Shown piece by piece: positions 27,359 through 36,337 of a stretch of 64,000 nucleotides of DNA (position 1 is its first letter; every line of letters starts with the position of its first letter). The stretch covers positions 1,364,001 through 1,428,000 of the forward strand of contig NZ_CP043808.1 of NCBI RefSeq assembly GCF_008386315.1, in the 5' to 3' direction. Position numbers and translations under genes: made by a program. Below the pieces are notes generated by a model. It saw only the letters and a program-made list of their open reading frames with translations. It was not told the DNA's origin and searched no databases. The DNA is from Serinicoccus marinus DSM 15273. Its GTDB lineage: Bacteria; Actinomycetota; Actinomycetes; Actinomycetales; Dermatophilaceae.

Positions 27359-29551
27359 ATGGCGGGTCAGATGAGAGCATCGATGGCCAGGTGGACGGCG
27401 ATGACCGTGACGCTCTTGGTTCTCGCGGTGATGGGTATATCGCCGACGCAGGCGCTCGATGGGGGTCAGGATGCGGTTCGCGCGGGCCACGATTCCGCCA
27501 GCGCCAGGCCAGTCGCTGCCACCGACATCGCAGCAGCTGCCGCATCCACCGGTCGGGTCGGGGGCTCAGACCGTTACGCCACCTCGGCTGCAATCTCGCG
27601 CCGTGCCTTCCCGAACGGGTCCGACGTGGTCTATCTCGCCCGGGGAGACGAATTCGCCGACGCGGTAGCAGGTGGGATGCTGACTGACGGCCCCATCCTG
27701 CTCGTCCGCTCGTGCGGGGCCGTCCCGAGCGCTGTGAGGACCGAGATCTCGCGACTCGGTGCCCAAGAGGTCATCGCCCTGGGTGGGTCCGGGGCCGTGT
27801 GCGGGGAGACGCTGCGCAGCGCTGCCGCTGGTCGGGCCGCCGATCGGATCGCGGGCGAGGGTCGCTACGACACTGCTGCCCTGATCAGTGAGCGCGCCTT
27901 CCAGGGGCAGACCGATGGGCCCGTCTACCTCGCCAACGGCACTGCATACGCCGACGCGATCGCGGCCGGATCGCTGACGGACGGACCGGTCCTGCTGGTC
28001 CGTCCAGACGGCTCCTACCCTCGGTCGGTCCTGGTGGAGCTCGCCCGGCTGATGTCCCCGCTGGCGGTCGGTCTCGGCGGCTCGAGCGTCGTGTCCGACG
28101 CCACCCTGGAAGAATTGCCCTACGCAGGCCAGCGTCCTGATCGGATTCACGGGAAGAACCGGTACGACACCGCCGCCACCATCGCGGGGCGCGCCTTCCC
28201 CACGGCGCCCTCGACGGTATACCTCGCGCGTGGCGACACCCTTGCCGATGCGGTTGCCGCTGGCGTCCTGACCGACGGCCCCGTCCTGCTGGTCAACCAG
28301 CGCTGCGGCACCCTTCCCCAGAGCGTTTCTGCGTATCTGTCTCTGGTCACTCCAGACCGTGTGCTGGCGCTCGGCGGCTCGACGGCCGTCTGCGATGCCA
28401 CGCTGGAAGCCGCCTCAGCGGCCGCGCGCCCCGGCCAGCTGCCGGTGAACGCTGGTGTGGCGACAGGTGTGGCCACTTCGTGCGCGGTGACCGCTGCCGG
28501 GACGGTCCGCTGTTGGGGCGCCAACGGCAAGGGCGCACTCGGGGACGGCACGACGACCAGCAGCCCCACTCCGGTTTCCGTGACAGGGCTCGGAGCGGGA
28601 AGCACGCGGTCAGTGTCGGTGGGCGGCAGCTTCGCGTGTGCCCTGTCTACCGATGGCGCCGTGAAGTGCTGGGGCGCCAACGAGGATGGCGTGCTCGCCG
28701 GTCCCTACGGCTCGTATTCGACTGAGCCCGTCGACATCCCACGGCTCGGAGCGGGCACGACTGTGCAGCTCACCACGGGGAAGAAGCACGCGTGTGCGGT
28801 CTCCATCACGGGCGCCACGCGTTGCTGGGGCTCGAACTCCTCCAGCCAGCTGGGGATCGGTATGGCGAAGGGCGGCTCAGAGGTGATGCCTACCCTGGTC
28901 TCGGGACTGGGGCCGGGGACCACTCGGCAGGTCGACGCGAACTATCTCAGCACCTGCGTCGTGCGTGACGACGGAGCTGCCCTGTGCTGGGGCTCCAACG
29001 TGATCGGCACGCTTGGAGACGGCACCCAGACAGAGCGAACTCGGCCCAGCCAGGTGAGTGGTCAGGGGGCTGGCACCACTGCCCAGGTCTCGGTCGGCGT
29101 GCATGGTGCTTGTTCGTTGACGACAGCAGGAGCCGTCCGGTGCTGGGGCGACAACGCGGAAGGGGAGCTTGGCTTCCCGCACCCCGGCGGCGGCAACTAT
29201 TGGTCGCTGGTGCCTGTGGCGGTTGCCACCCTCGGCCCGGGCAGCACGGTCATGGTCGATGCCAGCGGCTCAGGCTTCAACTGCGCCCTGTCCGCCACGT
29301 CGGCCACCGTGTGCTGGGGCGCGAATTCCTTCGGCACCCTCGGGACTGGTGAATCCAGCGCGCCTCGCCCCACCCCCGGCCCCGTCGACGGGCTGGGCAG
29401 CGGCACGACCGCCCAGATCTCCACGGGCTCCCGACACGCCTGCGCTGGCACCTCCGGTGGTCAGGTTCGGTGCTGGGGCGACAACTCATACGGCCAGATC
29501 GGTGACGGCACCTACGAGCAGCGTGACGCCCCGGTGCGCATCAGCATCTAA
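27359..29551 (+). CDS. secreted cell-wall-binding-repeat protein with RCC1-like propeller
   Basis: A 730-residue exported protein. The signal peptide hydrophobic core is VTLLVLAVMGISPTQA. Three cell-wall-binding repeat 2 (PF04122) modules follow at about residues 60-345, each starting RxxGxxRYxTA (VGGSDRYATS, IAGEGRYDTA, IHGKNRYDTA) and ending LGGS or LGGSG. From about 365 to the end are about seven RCC1/BNR-like repeats, each with CWGxNxxGxLGDGT, a conserved cysteine pair and a preceding GLGxGTT linker. The CWB2 part should bind wall polymer and the propeller should face outward as an adhesion or ligand platform. ATG 27359 follows GGGGAGG. Confidence 0.9.
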   Translation: MAGQMRASMARWTAMTVTLLVLAVMGISPTQALDGGQDAVRAGHDSASARPVAATDIAAAAASTGRVGGSDRYATSAAISRRAFPNGSDVVYLARGDEFADAVAGGMLTDGPILLVRSCGAVPSAVRTEISRLGAQEVIALGGSGAVCGETLRSAAAGRAADRIAGEGRYDTAALISERAFQGQTDGPVYLANGTAYADAIAAGSLTDGPVLLVRPDGSYPRSVLVELARLMSPLAVGLGGSSVVSDATLEELPYAGQRPDRIHGKNRYDTAATIAGRAFPTAPSTVYLARGDTLADAVAAGVLTDGPVLLVNQRCGTLPQSVSAYLSLVTPDRVLALGGSTAVCDATLEAASAAARPGQLPVNAGVATGVATSCAVTAAGTVRCWGANGKGALGDGTTTSSPTPVSVTGLGAGSTRSVSVGGSFACALSTDGAVKCWGANEDGVLAGPYGSYSTEPVDIPRLGAGTTVQLTTGKKHACAVSITGATRCWGSNSSSQLGIGMAKGGSEVMPTLVSGLGPGTTRQVDANYLSTCVVRDDGAALCWGSNVIGTLGDGTQTERTRPSQVSGQGAGTTAQVSVGVHGACSLTTAGAVRCWGDNAEGELGFPHPGGGNYWSLVPVAVATLGPGSTVMVDASGSGFNCALSATSATVCWGANSFGTLGTGESSAPRPTPGPVDGLGSGTTAQISTGSRHACAGTSGGQVRCWGDNSYGQIGDGTYEQRDAPVRISI

Positions 29552-29706
29552 GGCACCGCCATGGGCCGGCCGCTGTCGTGGCGCAGCACCCGCTGCTGGT
29601 CTAGCGTTTGTGGCCACCAGCAGAATGGGGCACGGTGGTAAGTACAGACAGATGGTCACTGTGTCGTGCAGGAGCACCAACAAAGTGGCTGGAGGAGGCG
29701 TAACCC

Positions 29707-30159
29707 ATGGGCTCGAAGCGTGAAGTGTTTATGCTCGCCCGGATACCCGTGCTGTTGATTCTGCTGCTGGCGACGGGATCGGTGTCAGAGGCCAAGATGT
29801 CGGCGCTGGCCAGGGTTTCGATGGAGGACTATTGGGGAGCGTGGGCCATCTCTCTTGTTGTCAGCCTCGTCTTCGTCGTCGTGGTGTTGATCGGTCGGCG
29901 TCTGCCGCATCGGTGGCTCGTGCTGGCGGTCGAGGCAGTGGTCGCTGCCGTCATCGCCATCGTGCCGCCCATAGCCTGGGTCTTGTGGCTGGGTATCGGC
30001 GGAACATGGGTCACCGCGATGACCTATGGGGTCGCGCAGCCGCTGGCAATCACGTGGCTGACCATCGTCGGATTCTGTGCCTTCCGGCAACTGCGTGATG
30101 ACTCGACCTCTCGGGACCGTCGCACGAGCCTGAAGACCGTCCCGTCGGATGCGCGCTGA
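29707..30159 (+). CDS. membrane protein, hypothetical
   Basis: A 150-residue protein with four hydrophobic helices, including ISLVVSLVFVVVVLIG and VAAVIAIVPPIAWVLWLG. A GGAGGAGG ribosome binding site lies seven bases before ATG 29707. No family recognised. Its region has lower GC and ordinary codon use compared with the first 26 kb. Confidence 0.6.
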   Translation: MGSKREVFMLARIPVLLILLLATGSVSEAKMSALARVSMEDYWGAWAISLVVSLVFVVVVLIGRRLPHRWLVLAVEAVVAAVIAIVPPIAWVLWLGIGGTWVTAMTYGVAQPLAITWLTIVGFCAFRQLRDDSTSRDRRTSLKTVPSDAR

Positions 30160-30209
30160 CGGTCCTGCTCCGTGGCGAGTCGTGCTGCAGGGCCCGATAC
30201 AGTCGTCAG

Positions 30210-30668
30210 GTGCACCTAGAACCACGGGTTGGAGCCCGGCCGGCCACGTCCTCGGAAGGCCCGCATCGGCAGCTTGATCAGCAAGCGCCGCCGGCGATCT
30301 GGGGTGAGCTGGTCGCTCAGGTCTTCACGCTCGAGGGCGTCGTTGAGGGCATCAGCCAGGTTTCTCCCGTTTCTTCCAGAGCGGTCTACCTAGTGGATCT
30401 CGATGAGGAGGCTGGTCCTGGAAGGTCACTGGCGCCCGGGGGGCGCCTCGAACCGGTGCATCTGCATGGCGTGCAGGACACGAGCGCGCACTTGGTGCTG
30501 CCGATGGCTCGTGGTGAGGAGCTGGTGCGCCTGGGCTGGGCTGAACCGCACCAGTACGCGGACTTCGGCACCGAGTTCTTGGTCTTCGGTCCCCGCGATA
30601 GCGATGAACTCGGCACGGTGCTTTCAATCATCGAAGAGAGTCTCGCCTTCGCTCGCTCAGCCGCCTGA
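30210..30668 (+). CDS. luciferase-domain/DUF5519-like protein
   Basis: A 152-residue soluble protein from GTG 30210. The conserved core (RLEPVHLHGVQDTSAHLVLP, then GWAEPHQYADFGTEFLVFGP, ending ESLAFAR) matches the small luciferase-domain/DUF5519 family of actinomycetes. Its biochemical activity is not known. The three histidines in VHLHG and SAHL are the best candidates for a functional site. Confidence 0.7.
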   Translation: MHLEPRVGARPATSSEGPHRQLDQQAPPAIWGELVAQVFTLEGVVEGISQVSPVSSRAVYLVDLDEEAGPGRSLAPGGRLEPVHLHGVQDTSAHLVLPMARGEELVRLGWAEPHQYADFGTEFLVFGPRDSDELGTVLSIIEESLAFARSAA

Positions 30669-30755
30669 CATCGCCCGAGTAGCCGACGACCCATTCGTGG
30701 GCACTGGCTGGTGATCGTCAACAGATCCGCAATTGTCGGCGGGTTAGACTGACCT

Positions 30756-31247
30756 ATGGCAGCTCCGGACGTAGTAGCAGCCCGAAGGCGGGCCCAGTGG
30801 GGCATCGAGGAACTACCGCGACCGGCCTGGGTTCGACACCGGTGGGTGCTTCTCGGGATCGCGGCGATACTCGCGGTCGCGCATGTGTCACTGCCTTTGT
30901 GGGCGGAGCTGTTTGCCACGGGCTTTCCCGAGGTTGACTATCTCAGGGTCCCCTTCCTCGTGATCCTGGGTGCTTGCGCCGTCGCTGGCGAGCTCGTCCT
31001 GCTGATCGTGTGGGCGCTCGCTCCGGCGCTGGGTTCCACGTCACGCCTGACGCCTGGGCAGCACGTGGCGCTGGCTCTCGCCGTCGTCTTGCTGCTGGCA
31101 GTCGCGATGGCTTTTATAGGCGTCAACACCTACTTGAGCTCTATCGAGGCGAACCCGCCCTTGGTCTTCCTGGGGTTGCTGGTCGGCTCACTCGTATGCG
31201 TGTCTGTGGCAGTGGCCTTCGCGTACGCCCAGTGGCACCGCCGGTAG
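30756..31247 (+). CDS. four-helix membrane protein, hypothetical
   Basis: A 163-residue protein with four transmembrane helices (LLGIAAILAVAHVSLPLW, FLVILGACAVAGELVLLIVW, ALALAVVLLLAVAMAFIG and LVFLGLLVGSLVCVSVAVAF). No family recognised. It may be co-transcribed with the next small membrane gene. Confidence 0.6.
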   Translation: MAAPDVVAARRRAQWGIEELPRPAWVRHRWVLLGIAAILAVAHVSLPLWAELFATGFPEVDYLRVPFLVILGACAVAGELVLLIVWALAPALGSTSRLTPGQHVALALAVVLLLAVAMAFIGVNTYLSSIEANPPLVFLGLLVGSLVCVSVAVAFAYAQWHRR

Positions 31248-31329
31248 GGCCGATGGGCGCACGGCAACTCCTGGCCCGGTGGCGGTATCCCAGGATCGCC
31301 ACCGGCGGTGCTGAGAAGGAGGTGGGCCG

Positions 31330-31752
31330 TTGAGGCGTACCGATGACGGGGACTCGTCCAGATGGGGAGGCCCGCGCTGGCTGGGCCGGTTGGGATGGAT
31401 CTTGCTCGCGGCGACCCTGGTGATCTTTCTGATCTCAGTGGTGTCAGAAGGCGCGCTCACGTGGGGCTCGCTGGGGCGCGCTCTGTCGGGCCTGACGGCT
31501 GTCGGCGTGATCGTGCTCTCGCGGCTCGGTACTCGTGCCACGACGAGCGAGCTGGAGACGACGGGACGCGGCGTGCGGGCCCGCCGCATCCCGTGGGAGC
31601 AGGTGAGCGACCTGCGGGCCGATCAGCCGAACCGGTGGGCCGAGGTCGTGGAGGCGCACCTGGTGGATGGCTCGACCGTGCCCCTGGCGGGCGTCCCGCC
31701 GGCAGACCTTCCCCGACTGCAGGAGCTGCGTCAGCGGGCCACGCCTGGATAG
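31330..31752 (+). CDS. small membrane protein with PH-like tail, hypothetical
   Basis: About 140 residues from TTG 31330, with GGAGGTGGG upstream. Two helices (LGWILLAATLVIFLISVVS and LTAVGVIVLSRLG) precede a soluble tail. The tail pattern RRIPWEQVSDLRADQPNRWA, then VVEAHLVDGSTVPLAGV is typical of bacterial PH-like (DUF2581/bPH) domains. Function unknown. Confidence 0.55.
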   Translation: MRRTDDGDSSRWGGPRWLGRLGWILLAATLVIFLISVVSEGALTWGSLGRALSGLTAVGVIVLSRLGTRATTSELETTGRGVRARRIPWEQVSDLRADQPNRWAEVVEAHLVDGSTVPLAGVPPADLPRLQELRQRATPG

Positions 31753-31902
31753 GTGGCGGGCAGGCACCGAGCGCAGGAGCTGAGAGATGTGGGCGTCCGC
31801 CCATGGCACAGGAGCGATGCGAGTCGGAGCCCAGGACTAGGGCATGGCAGATCTGGCGGTCGCAACCGAGCGCACATGCCTGAGCGCATACCTGAGTCCG
31901 GG

Positions 31903-32757
31903 TCAGGATCGACCCGTCAGGAGGGCGCTGGTTCGGAGGGCTTGGACGATGCGTTCTGGCTGCCAGCTCAAGAGGTCATCGAGTTCGGTTCCGGCCTGCA
32001 TGATCTCGGTGACAACCTGATCACCGATCCAGTACCCGGCGCGGCCGGGCCACGGTTGGTCCTCAGTGACTCCGACGAACGCGTAGGTGAGGGTGGCGTC
32101 GCAGACCTCCAGATTGCGCAGCAGCGTCGGGGCGATCTGAGGTAGGGCCGCCCGGCACTGCTCGGGCCAGTCGTAGCCGGCCACGAAGAAGTAGTGGTGG
32201 GCGGGTCGATCGGGCAGCAGCTGGCGAGTAGCGGCGACGACCAGCCCCTCGAGCCAGATGCGCAGACCGAGGTGGTTCTCCAGTTCGGCTCGCCGGGCCA
32301 GGGCGGGCAGGAGGGCTTGCAGTTGGACCACGTGGACGAGCTCGTGCACCACCAGGATGTCGTCATGGCCCTCAGGTGGCAGCAACTCCAGGGCGACGAA
32401 CAGGACGGGAGTGCCGTCGACGGGTCTGACCCAGGCATTGGAGTGACCGGTCCCGACCATCAGCGTCACGTGAAGGTCGGTGCCACCAGGCAGTAGACCC
32501 AGGCCCTCGAAGTCACTGGCGGCATGCTCGAGGGCAAGCAGGGCGCGCGCTTCGCGCTCGCTGATCTCGGGGGCCAGGTCTGGCACGAGCGCCACGGCGG
32601 CGGGGTGACCGTCCCGGTGTCCGTAGCCGGCGTAGTACATCTCGAACAAATCGGCATACGCCTGCTCGTACCCTCTGACCCAAGCGCGCTCACGATCGCC
32701 CGGTGCCACGTCGAGCAGAGCGAGGTACTGAGGCACGGTCGATGTGACGCGCAACAT
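31903..32757 (-). CDS. putative zinc metallopeptidase-like protein (DUF2268/DUF5700 type), 5' end disturbed by an IS
   Basis: A protein of about 284 residues. The gluzincin motif HELVHVVQ with a downstream acidic helix suggests a metallopeptidase fold related to DUF2268/DUF5700. The pattern YWIGDQVVTEIM is also found in that group. ATG 32757 lies only nine bases from the left end of an IS3-family element. Joining the flanks of the IS keeps the frame open upstream, so the native protein may have started about 20 codons earlier, or its promoter may have been displaced. Confidence 0.65.
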   Translation of the reverse strand: MLRVTSTVPQYLALLDVAPGDRERAWVRGYEQAYADLFEMYYAGYGHRDGHPAAVALVPDLAPEISEREARALLALEHAASDFEGLGLLPGGTDLHVTLMVGTGHSNAWVRPVDGTPVLFVALELLPPEGHDDILVVHELVHVVQLQALLPALARRAELENHLGLRIWLEGLVVAATRQLLPDRPAHHYFFVAGYDWPEQCRAALPQIAPTLLRNLEVCDATLTYAFVGVTEDQPWPGRAGYWIGDQVVTEIMQAGTELDDLLSWQPERIVQALRTSALLTGRS

Positions 32758-32818
32758 GTCGGCACTGAACCGTCCCGGGTTTGGTGGAGGGTCTTGATCT
32801 CTACGGGAGAGTGGAGTC

Positions 32819-33142
32819 ATGCCTGCACCGAGGAAATACAGCGACGAGCTGCGTGAGCGTGCGATCCGCGCGGTGAACGAGACGATCCGGGAGAGTCCGG
32901 GGTTGCCGGTGAAGCGTGCTTGCGCCCAGGTGGGTGAGCAGCTGGGCATCCCGGGTGCCACGTTGCGGAACTGGTTCCGCGGGCCCGCACCGGCGGCCGG
33001 GTCGACTGCGACCGCGACCGATCCACAGGAGCGGCTGGTGCAGCTGGAGAAGGAGAACCGGGAGTTGCGCCGGGCGAACGCGATCCTGCGGTCGGCCTCA
33101 GCTTTTTTCGCGGCGGAGCTCGACCGCCCCACGAGTCGTTGA
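32819..33142 (+). CDS. IS3-family transposase OrfA
   Basis: A 107-residue DNA-binding subunit. The helix-turn-helix (YSDELRERAIRAV, then GIPGATLRNWFRG) binds the IS ends. The leucine-zipper-like ERLVQLEKENRELRRANAIL mediates dimerisation. The end overlaps orfB. A T-TTT-TTC heptamer at 33103-33109 is a classical -1 slippery site, so ribosomes can make the OrfAB fusion transposase. Confidence 0.93.
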   Translation: MPAPRKYSDELRERAIRAVNETIRESPGLPVKRACAQVGEQLGIPGATLRNWFRGPAPAAGSTATATDPQERLVQLEKENRELRRANAILRSASAFFAAELDRPTSR

Positions 33143-34116
33143 TCGCCTACATCGACGAGCACAAGGAGTCCTTCGGGGTCGAGCCGATCTGCACGGTCCT
33201 GTCCGAGGCCGGCGCGAAGATCGCCCCGAGCACCTACTACGCAGCCACGTCGCGTGCCCCCTCGAACCGGGCACTGGCCGACGCGGCCCTCGATGAGCGG
33301 ATCCAGTCGACCAACGACGCGAACTACGAGGTGTACGGGGTGAAGAAGATGTGGAAGGTGCTCAACCGGCAACAGGTCCTGGACGAGCACGGGAACCCCA
33401 CCGGGCGCACCTATCCACCGGTGGCGCGGTGCACCGTGGCCAGGCGGATGAAGGCCCTGGGCCTGGTCGGCGCGGTCGCCGGCGACCACAAGGCGCCCCG
33501 GACCACGGTGCCGGCCAAGGACGGCCACCCGGCCGACCAGCTCAACCGGGACTTCACCGCCGCGGCACCGGATGACCGGTGGGTGGCCGACATCACCTAC
33601 GTGCCGACCTGGGCCGGGTTCGTCTACGTCGCGTTCGTGATGGACCTGTTCTCCCGCCGGATCGTCGGCTGGCGCGTGGCTGCCTCGCTGCACACCGACC
33701 TGGCCCTGGACGCCCTGGAGCACGCGATCTGGCAGCGCCACCGCGACGGACGGGACCTGACCGGCCTGGTCCACCACGCCGACCGCGGCGTGCAATACCG
33801 AGCCATCCGGTACACCGAGCGCCTCGAAGAACTCGGCATCGTCGCCTCCGTCGGATCCAAGGGCGACAGCTACGACAATGCCGCCGCCGAGGCGCTCAAC
33901 CGCGTCTTCAAGACCGAACTCATCCGACGGCGCGGCCCCTGGAAAACGCTCGAGCACGTCGAGCTCGAAGTCCTTCGGTGGGTCGACTGGTACAACACGA
34001 CCCGCCCGCACTCATGGTGCGACTACCTCGCACCCGCAGCGTACGAACACGACCACTACGCTGCCCCCAACCCTTCGACGGCGACCGCCGACGAAGCACA
34101 CACGACTCTCCACTGA
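33139..34116 (+). CDS. IS3-family transposase OrfB (DDE integrase)
   Basis: A 325-residue catalytic domain (rve). The DDE triad is visible: Asp in DRWVADITYVPTW, Asp in VHHADRGVQY, Glu in the helix DNAAAEALNRVFKTELI. The frame is -1 relative to orfA and overlaps it, so the active protein is the OrfAB frameshift fusion. A TTG at 33139 could also start OrfB alone. Confidence 0.93.
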   Translation: MIAYIDEHKESFGVEPICTVLSEAGAKIAPSTYYAATSRAPSNRALADAALDERIQSTNDANYEVYGVKKMWKVLNRQQVLDEHGNPTGRTYPPVARCTVARRMKALGLVGAVAGDHKAPRTTVPAKDGHPADQLNRDFTAAAPDDRWVADITYVPTWAGFVYVAFVMDLFSRRIVGWRVAASLHTDLALDALEHAIWQRHRDGRDLTGLVHHADRGVQYRAIRYTERLEELGIVASVGSKGDSYDNAAAEALNRVFKTELIRRRGPWKTLEHVELEVLRWVDWYNTTRPHSWCDYLAPAAYEHDHYAAPNPSTATADEAHTTLH

Positions 34117-34131
34117 ACCCGGGGCGGTTCA

Positions 34132-34461
34132 CACTGTAGATGTGGATGGGTGGCGCACCCGCACCACCGCGTCGGACACGCAGCATGTGCTTCGATACCA
34201 AGGTGAGCAAGCGTGAGCCGAGCGGGCGGACTATCCGAGAGGCGGCAGCGCGAAGCGGGCACGGGGAGCGGGTGCGCGCGCTGTCGGCGAGTGGGCGAGA
34301 GCGGTATGCAGGTCTGCTCCAGCGTCTCGGACGCTGACCTTGGGAGTACCTGACCAAGCGCCTCAAGACCACGCGTCGGACCCTCTCATCGTCGTCAGAG
34401 GCACGGCGTGTCGACGGCGCTTGAAAACTGGACGGTTTCGGCGGTCGAAGAGTGGACGGTC
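34132..34461. other. intergenic after the IS, no supported gene
   Basis: A 65-codon frame (34140-34337, plus) ends in an Arg/Ala-rich segment but has no recognisable domain and overlaps the target site of the IS. Two related short words, TGGACGGTTTC and TGGACGGTCTC, occur near 34431 and 34452. They may be the end of a decayed mobile element. Confidence 0.35.
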
Positions 34462-35361
34462 TCAGTCTAGGGATTCTTGTTCGGCCTTGATGCGGGGCAG
34501 GGTCTCGACGCCGCGGTCGTGTTCCGGGAGCCTTTTGGTCTGCCGACCCCCATGCCTGGCGAGCAGCACCGCCGCCAGGAGCCACAGCACCCAGCCCAGC
34601 GCTTCGACGCGCCAGTCGACACCGCCTGAGTCGGCTACCGACTGCAGCTGGAAGACGCGGACGCTGTTGATCGCCCCGTGGACGAGTACGGGTGGCCACA
34701 CCGATCCAGAGACGAGTCGCAGGGCCACGAGGAAGGGCGCCCATGAGGCGATCCCCGCCAGATAAGCGGCAGACTCGGCCGAGATTGGGTCGGGCAGGAA
34801 CGTGAGCGCTGGAAGGTGCCATAGCGTCCAGGCCCCTGCCGAGATGGCTGCAGCTGCCGGGAACCCGAGGTGTCGGGTCCGGCTGAGCAGCCATCCGCGC
34901 CAACCGGTCTCCTCGCCGACGGCGAATGTTGCCTGCATCACTAGGAGGGGTAGGACGACGGATGCGGCAGTCAGGATCTCGGCGGTTGGTCGTGGGCGCC
35001 ACCCGAGGAGCAGCCCCGAGACCAGCTGGACTGCCCCAATCAGCACCAGGATGCCCACTCCCATGGCCGCCCAGCGACCGGAACGGTTCCAACGAAGCGC
35101 CAGCAGGTCGCGGGCCCGGCCGGGGCGCAGCACCCGCAAGAAGACGAGCGCGGCGAGTAGGGGTGTGAGCTGGGCAACTGGGACCAGCGCCGGGGCCACG
35201 TCGGCGTCGCTGAACCCCAGCATGGCCGGGGCGATCACGAGCCAGCACAGCCCGCTGGCCAGGACGATGTGGCCGGCGATCTCACGCCAGGACGGATGGG
35301 GGGCGGCCGGTCGGTCACGCTCACTGTGGGTGTTGAAGGGCTGGTTGCCGTGTGTCTGCAT
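34462..35361 (-). CDS. CPBP-family intramembrane metalloprotease
   Basis: A 299-residue membrane protein with about eight helices. The CPBP (Abi) motifs are GEETGWRGWLLSRTR (the EExxxR pair), WTLWHLPAL and LVHGAINSVRVF with the second His. Family members are Rce1-like proteases implicated in protein processing or bacteriocin self-immunity. It is first on the left of three leftward membrane genes. Confidence 0.9.
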   Translation of the reverse strand: MQTHGNQPFNTHSERDRPAAPHPSWREIAGHIVLASGLCWLVIAPAMLGFSDADVAPALVPVAQLTPLLAALVFLRVLRPGRARDLLALRWNRSGRWAAMGVGILVLIGAVQLVSGLLLGWRPRPTAEILTAASVVLPLLVMQATFAVGEETGWRGWLLSRTRHLGFPAAAAISAGAWTLWHLPALTFLPDPISAESAAYLAGIASWAPFLVALRLVSGSVWPPVLVHGAINSVRVFQLQSVADSGGVDWRVEALGWVLWLLAAVLLARHGGRQTKRLPEHDRGVETLPRIKAEQESLD

Positions 35362-35490
35362 GGTGCATCTCCTCGGTGCAGCGAAAGCGGGAAGGACCTG
35401 GGAGCGAACCTCCGATGCCTCGGGATACGACGCACCGCCCGCCCCCAGGAGTAGTGCTGGCCCGAACCCCCGGACGGGGACTCGGGAGGG

Positions 35491-36297
35491 CTAGGGAGCC
35501 AGGAAGAGCATCAGAACGAGAGTGAAGAGGAACAAGCTCTGCCCGCTGTGGGTGATGATCCCGACGAGGGCGCTTTGGTACCGGCGAGACGGTAGTGACA
35601 AGAGGAACGTGTCGATGAGGGCGATCGGGATCACCCAGGGGACGTGCAGGTGATAGACGGCGAAGAGGACACCGTTGGCGATCCAGTCCCACGATCCAAA
35701 GACGCCCCTCATCCGGGGCAAAAGGTAGCCCCGGAAGAGCAACTCCTCACCCAGGACTGTGTTGAAGACGAAGAAGGCCAGTAGAACCCCGAGCCAGAGC
35801 CAAGAGCCGGAGACCGTTGCCTGTCCGTCAGGGGACCCGAGAAAGTCGCCGAAGTCGCGCCCTGTGGCAGGGGCGAGCTCGAACGGAAGAAACTCCATGA
35901 GAGCGAACGCGATGACGCAGATTGGGACGACGAGCCATGTTCGTCCCCCGCGTCGGCCCGTGCGAGGGTCACGGGGAGCACGCAGCCAGAGCACGTCCCG
36001 GACGACGGACCACCTCAACGTCCGCTGCTCCTTGTATACGAGAAGTAGGACCAGGACGAACTGCCAGACCATGCCCGCAGTGAGCACCACGATGAGGGAC
36101 TGCGCGAGGGCGAGGGGAGAGTCCCATCCGGATGCGAGCAGTGGCGCGAGCACCCACGCCAACCCGGCCATGGGGATGGCGGCTGCTGCCCAGACTCCTA
36201 TCACCCCGGGGAGGGTGAGTTGCGGGATCGGGTTCTCGGCTGCGATGTCACGCTCCGCGCTGCCTTCGGCTGACGCGGGCGGAGGAAGGGATGTCAT
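35491..36297 (-). CDS. CPBP-family intramembrane metalloprotease, second copy
   Basis: A 268-residue protein of the same superfamily but not a recent duplicate of its neighbour. The motif GEELLFRGYLLPRMRGVFGS has the Glu-Glu...Arg pair, followed by AVYHLHVPW and a final ITHSGQSLF. Seven or eight helices. Two different CPBP proteins side by side suggest a self-immunity or processing role for a secreted peptide, but no peptide gene is visible. Confidence 0.9.
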   Translation of the reverse strand: MTSLPPPASAEGSAERDIAAENPIPQLTLPGVIGVWAAAAIPMAGLAWVLAPLLASGWDSPLALAQSLIVVLTAGMVWQFVLVLLLVYKEQRTLRWSVVRDVLWLRAPRDPRTGRRGGRTWLVVPICVIAFALMEFLPFELAPATGRDFGDFLGSPDGQATVSGSWLWLGVLLAFFVFNTVLGEELLFRGYLLPRMRGVFGSWDWIANGVLFAVYHLHVPWVIPIALIDTFLLSLPSRRYQSALVGIITHSGQSLFLFTLVLMLFLAP

Positions 36298-36337
36298 GAT
36301 CTGCTGCTCTCCGGCGGCAGGACAGCGAGGCGGGTAG

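Larger units (their letters stand above)
32766..34131 (+). mobile_element. IS3-family insertion sequence, 1366 bp, with 3-bp target duplication
   Basis: The terminal inverted repeats start TGAACCG at the left and end CGGTTCA at the right. They match at 21 of 24 positions and have the TG...CA ends usual for the family. CAC flanks both sides (32763-32765 and 34132-34134), a 3-bp target duplication that shows a clean, probably recent insertion. Both transposase frames are intact, so the element could be active. It sits at the 5' end of the metallopeptidase-like gene. Confidence 0.92.

Noticed and set aside
34140-34337. 65-codon gene after the IS
   Set aside because: It begins only nine bases after the IS end, in the original upstream flank of the peptidase gene, and has no domain or ribosome binding site.
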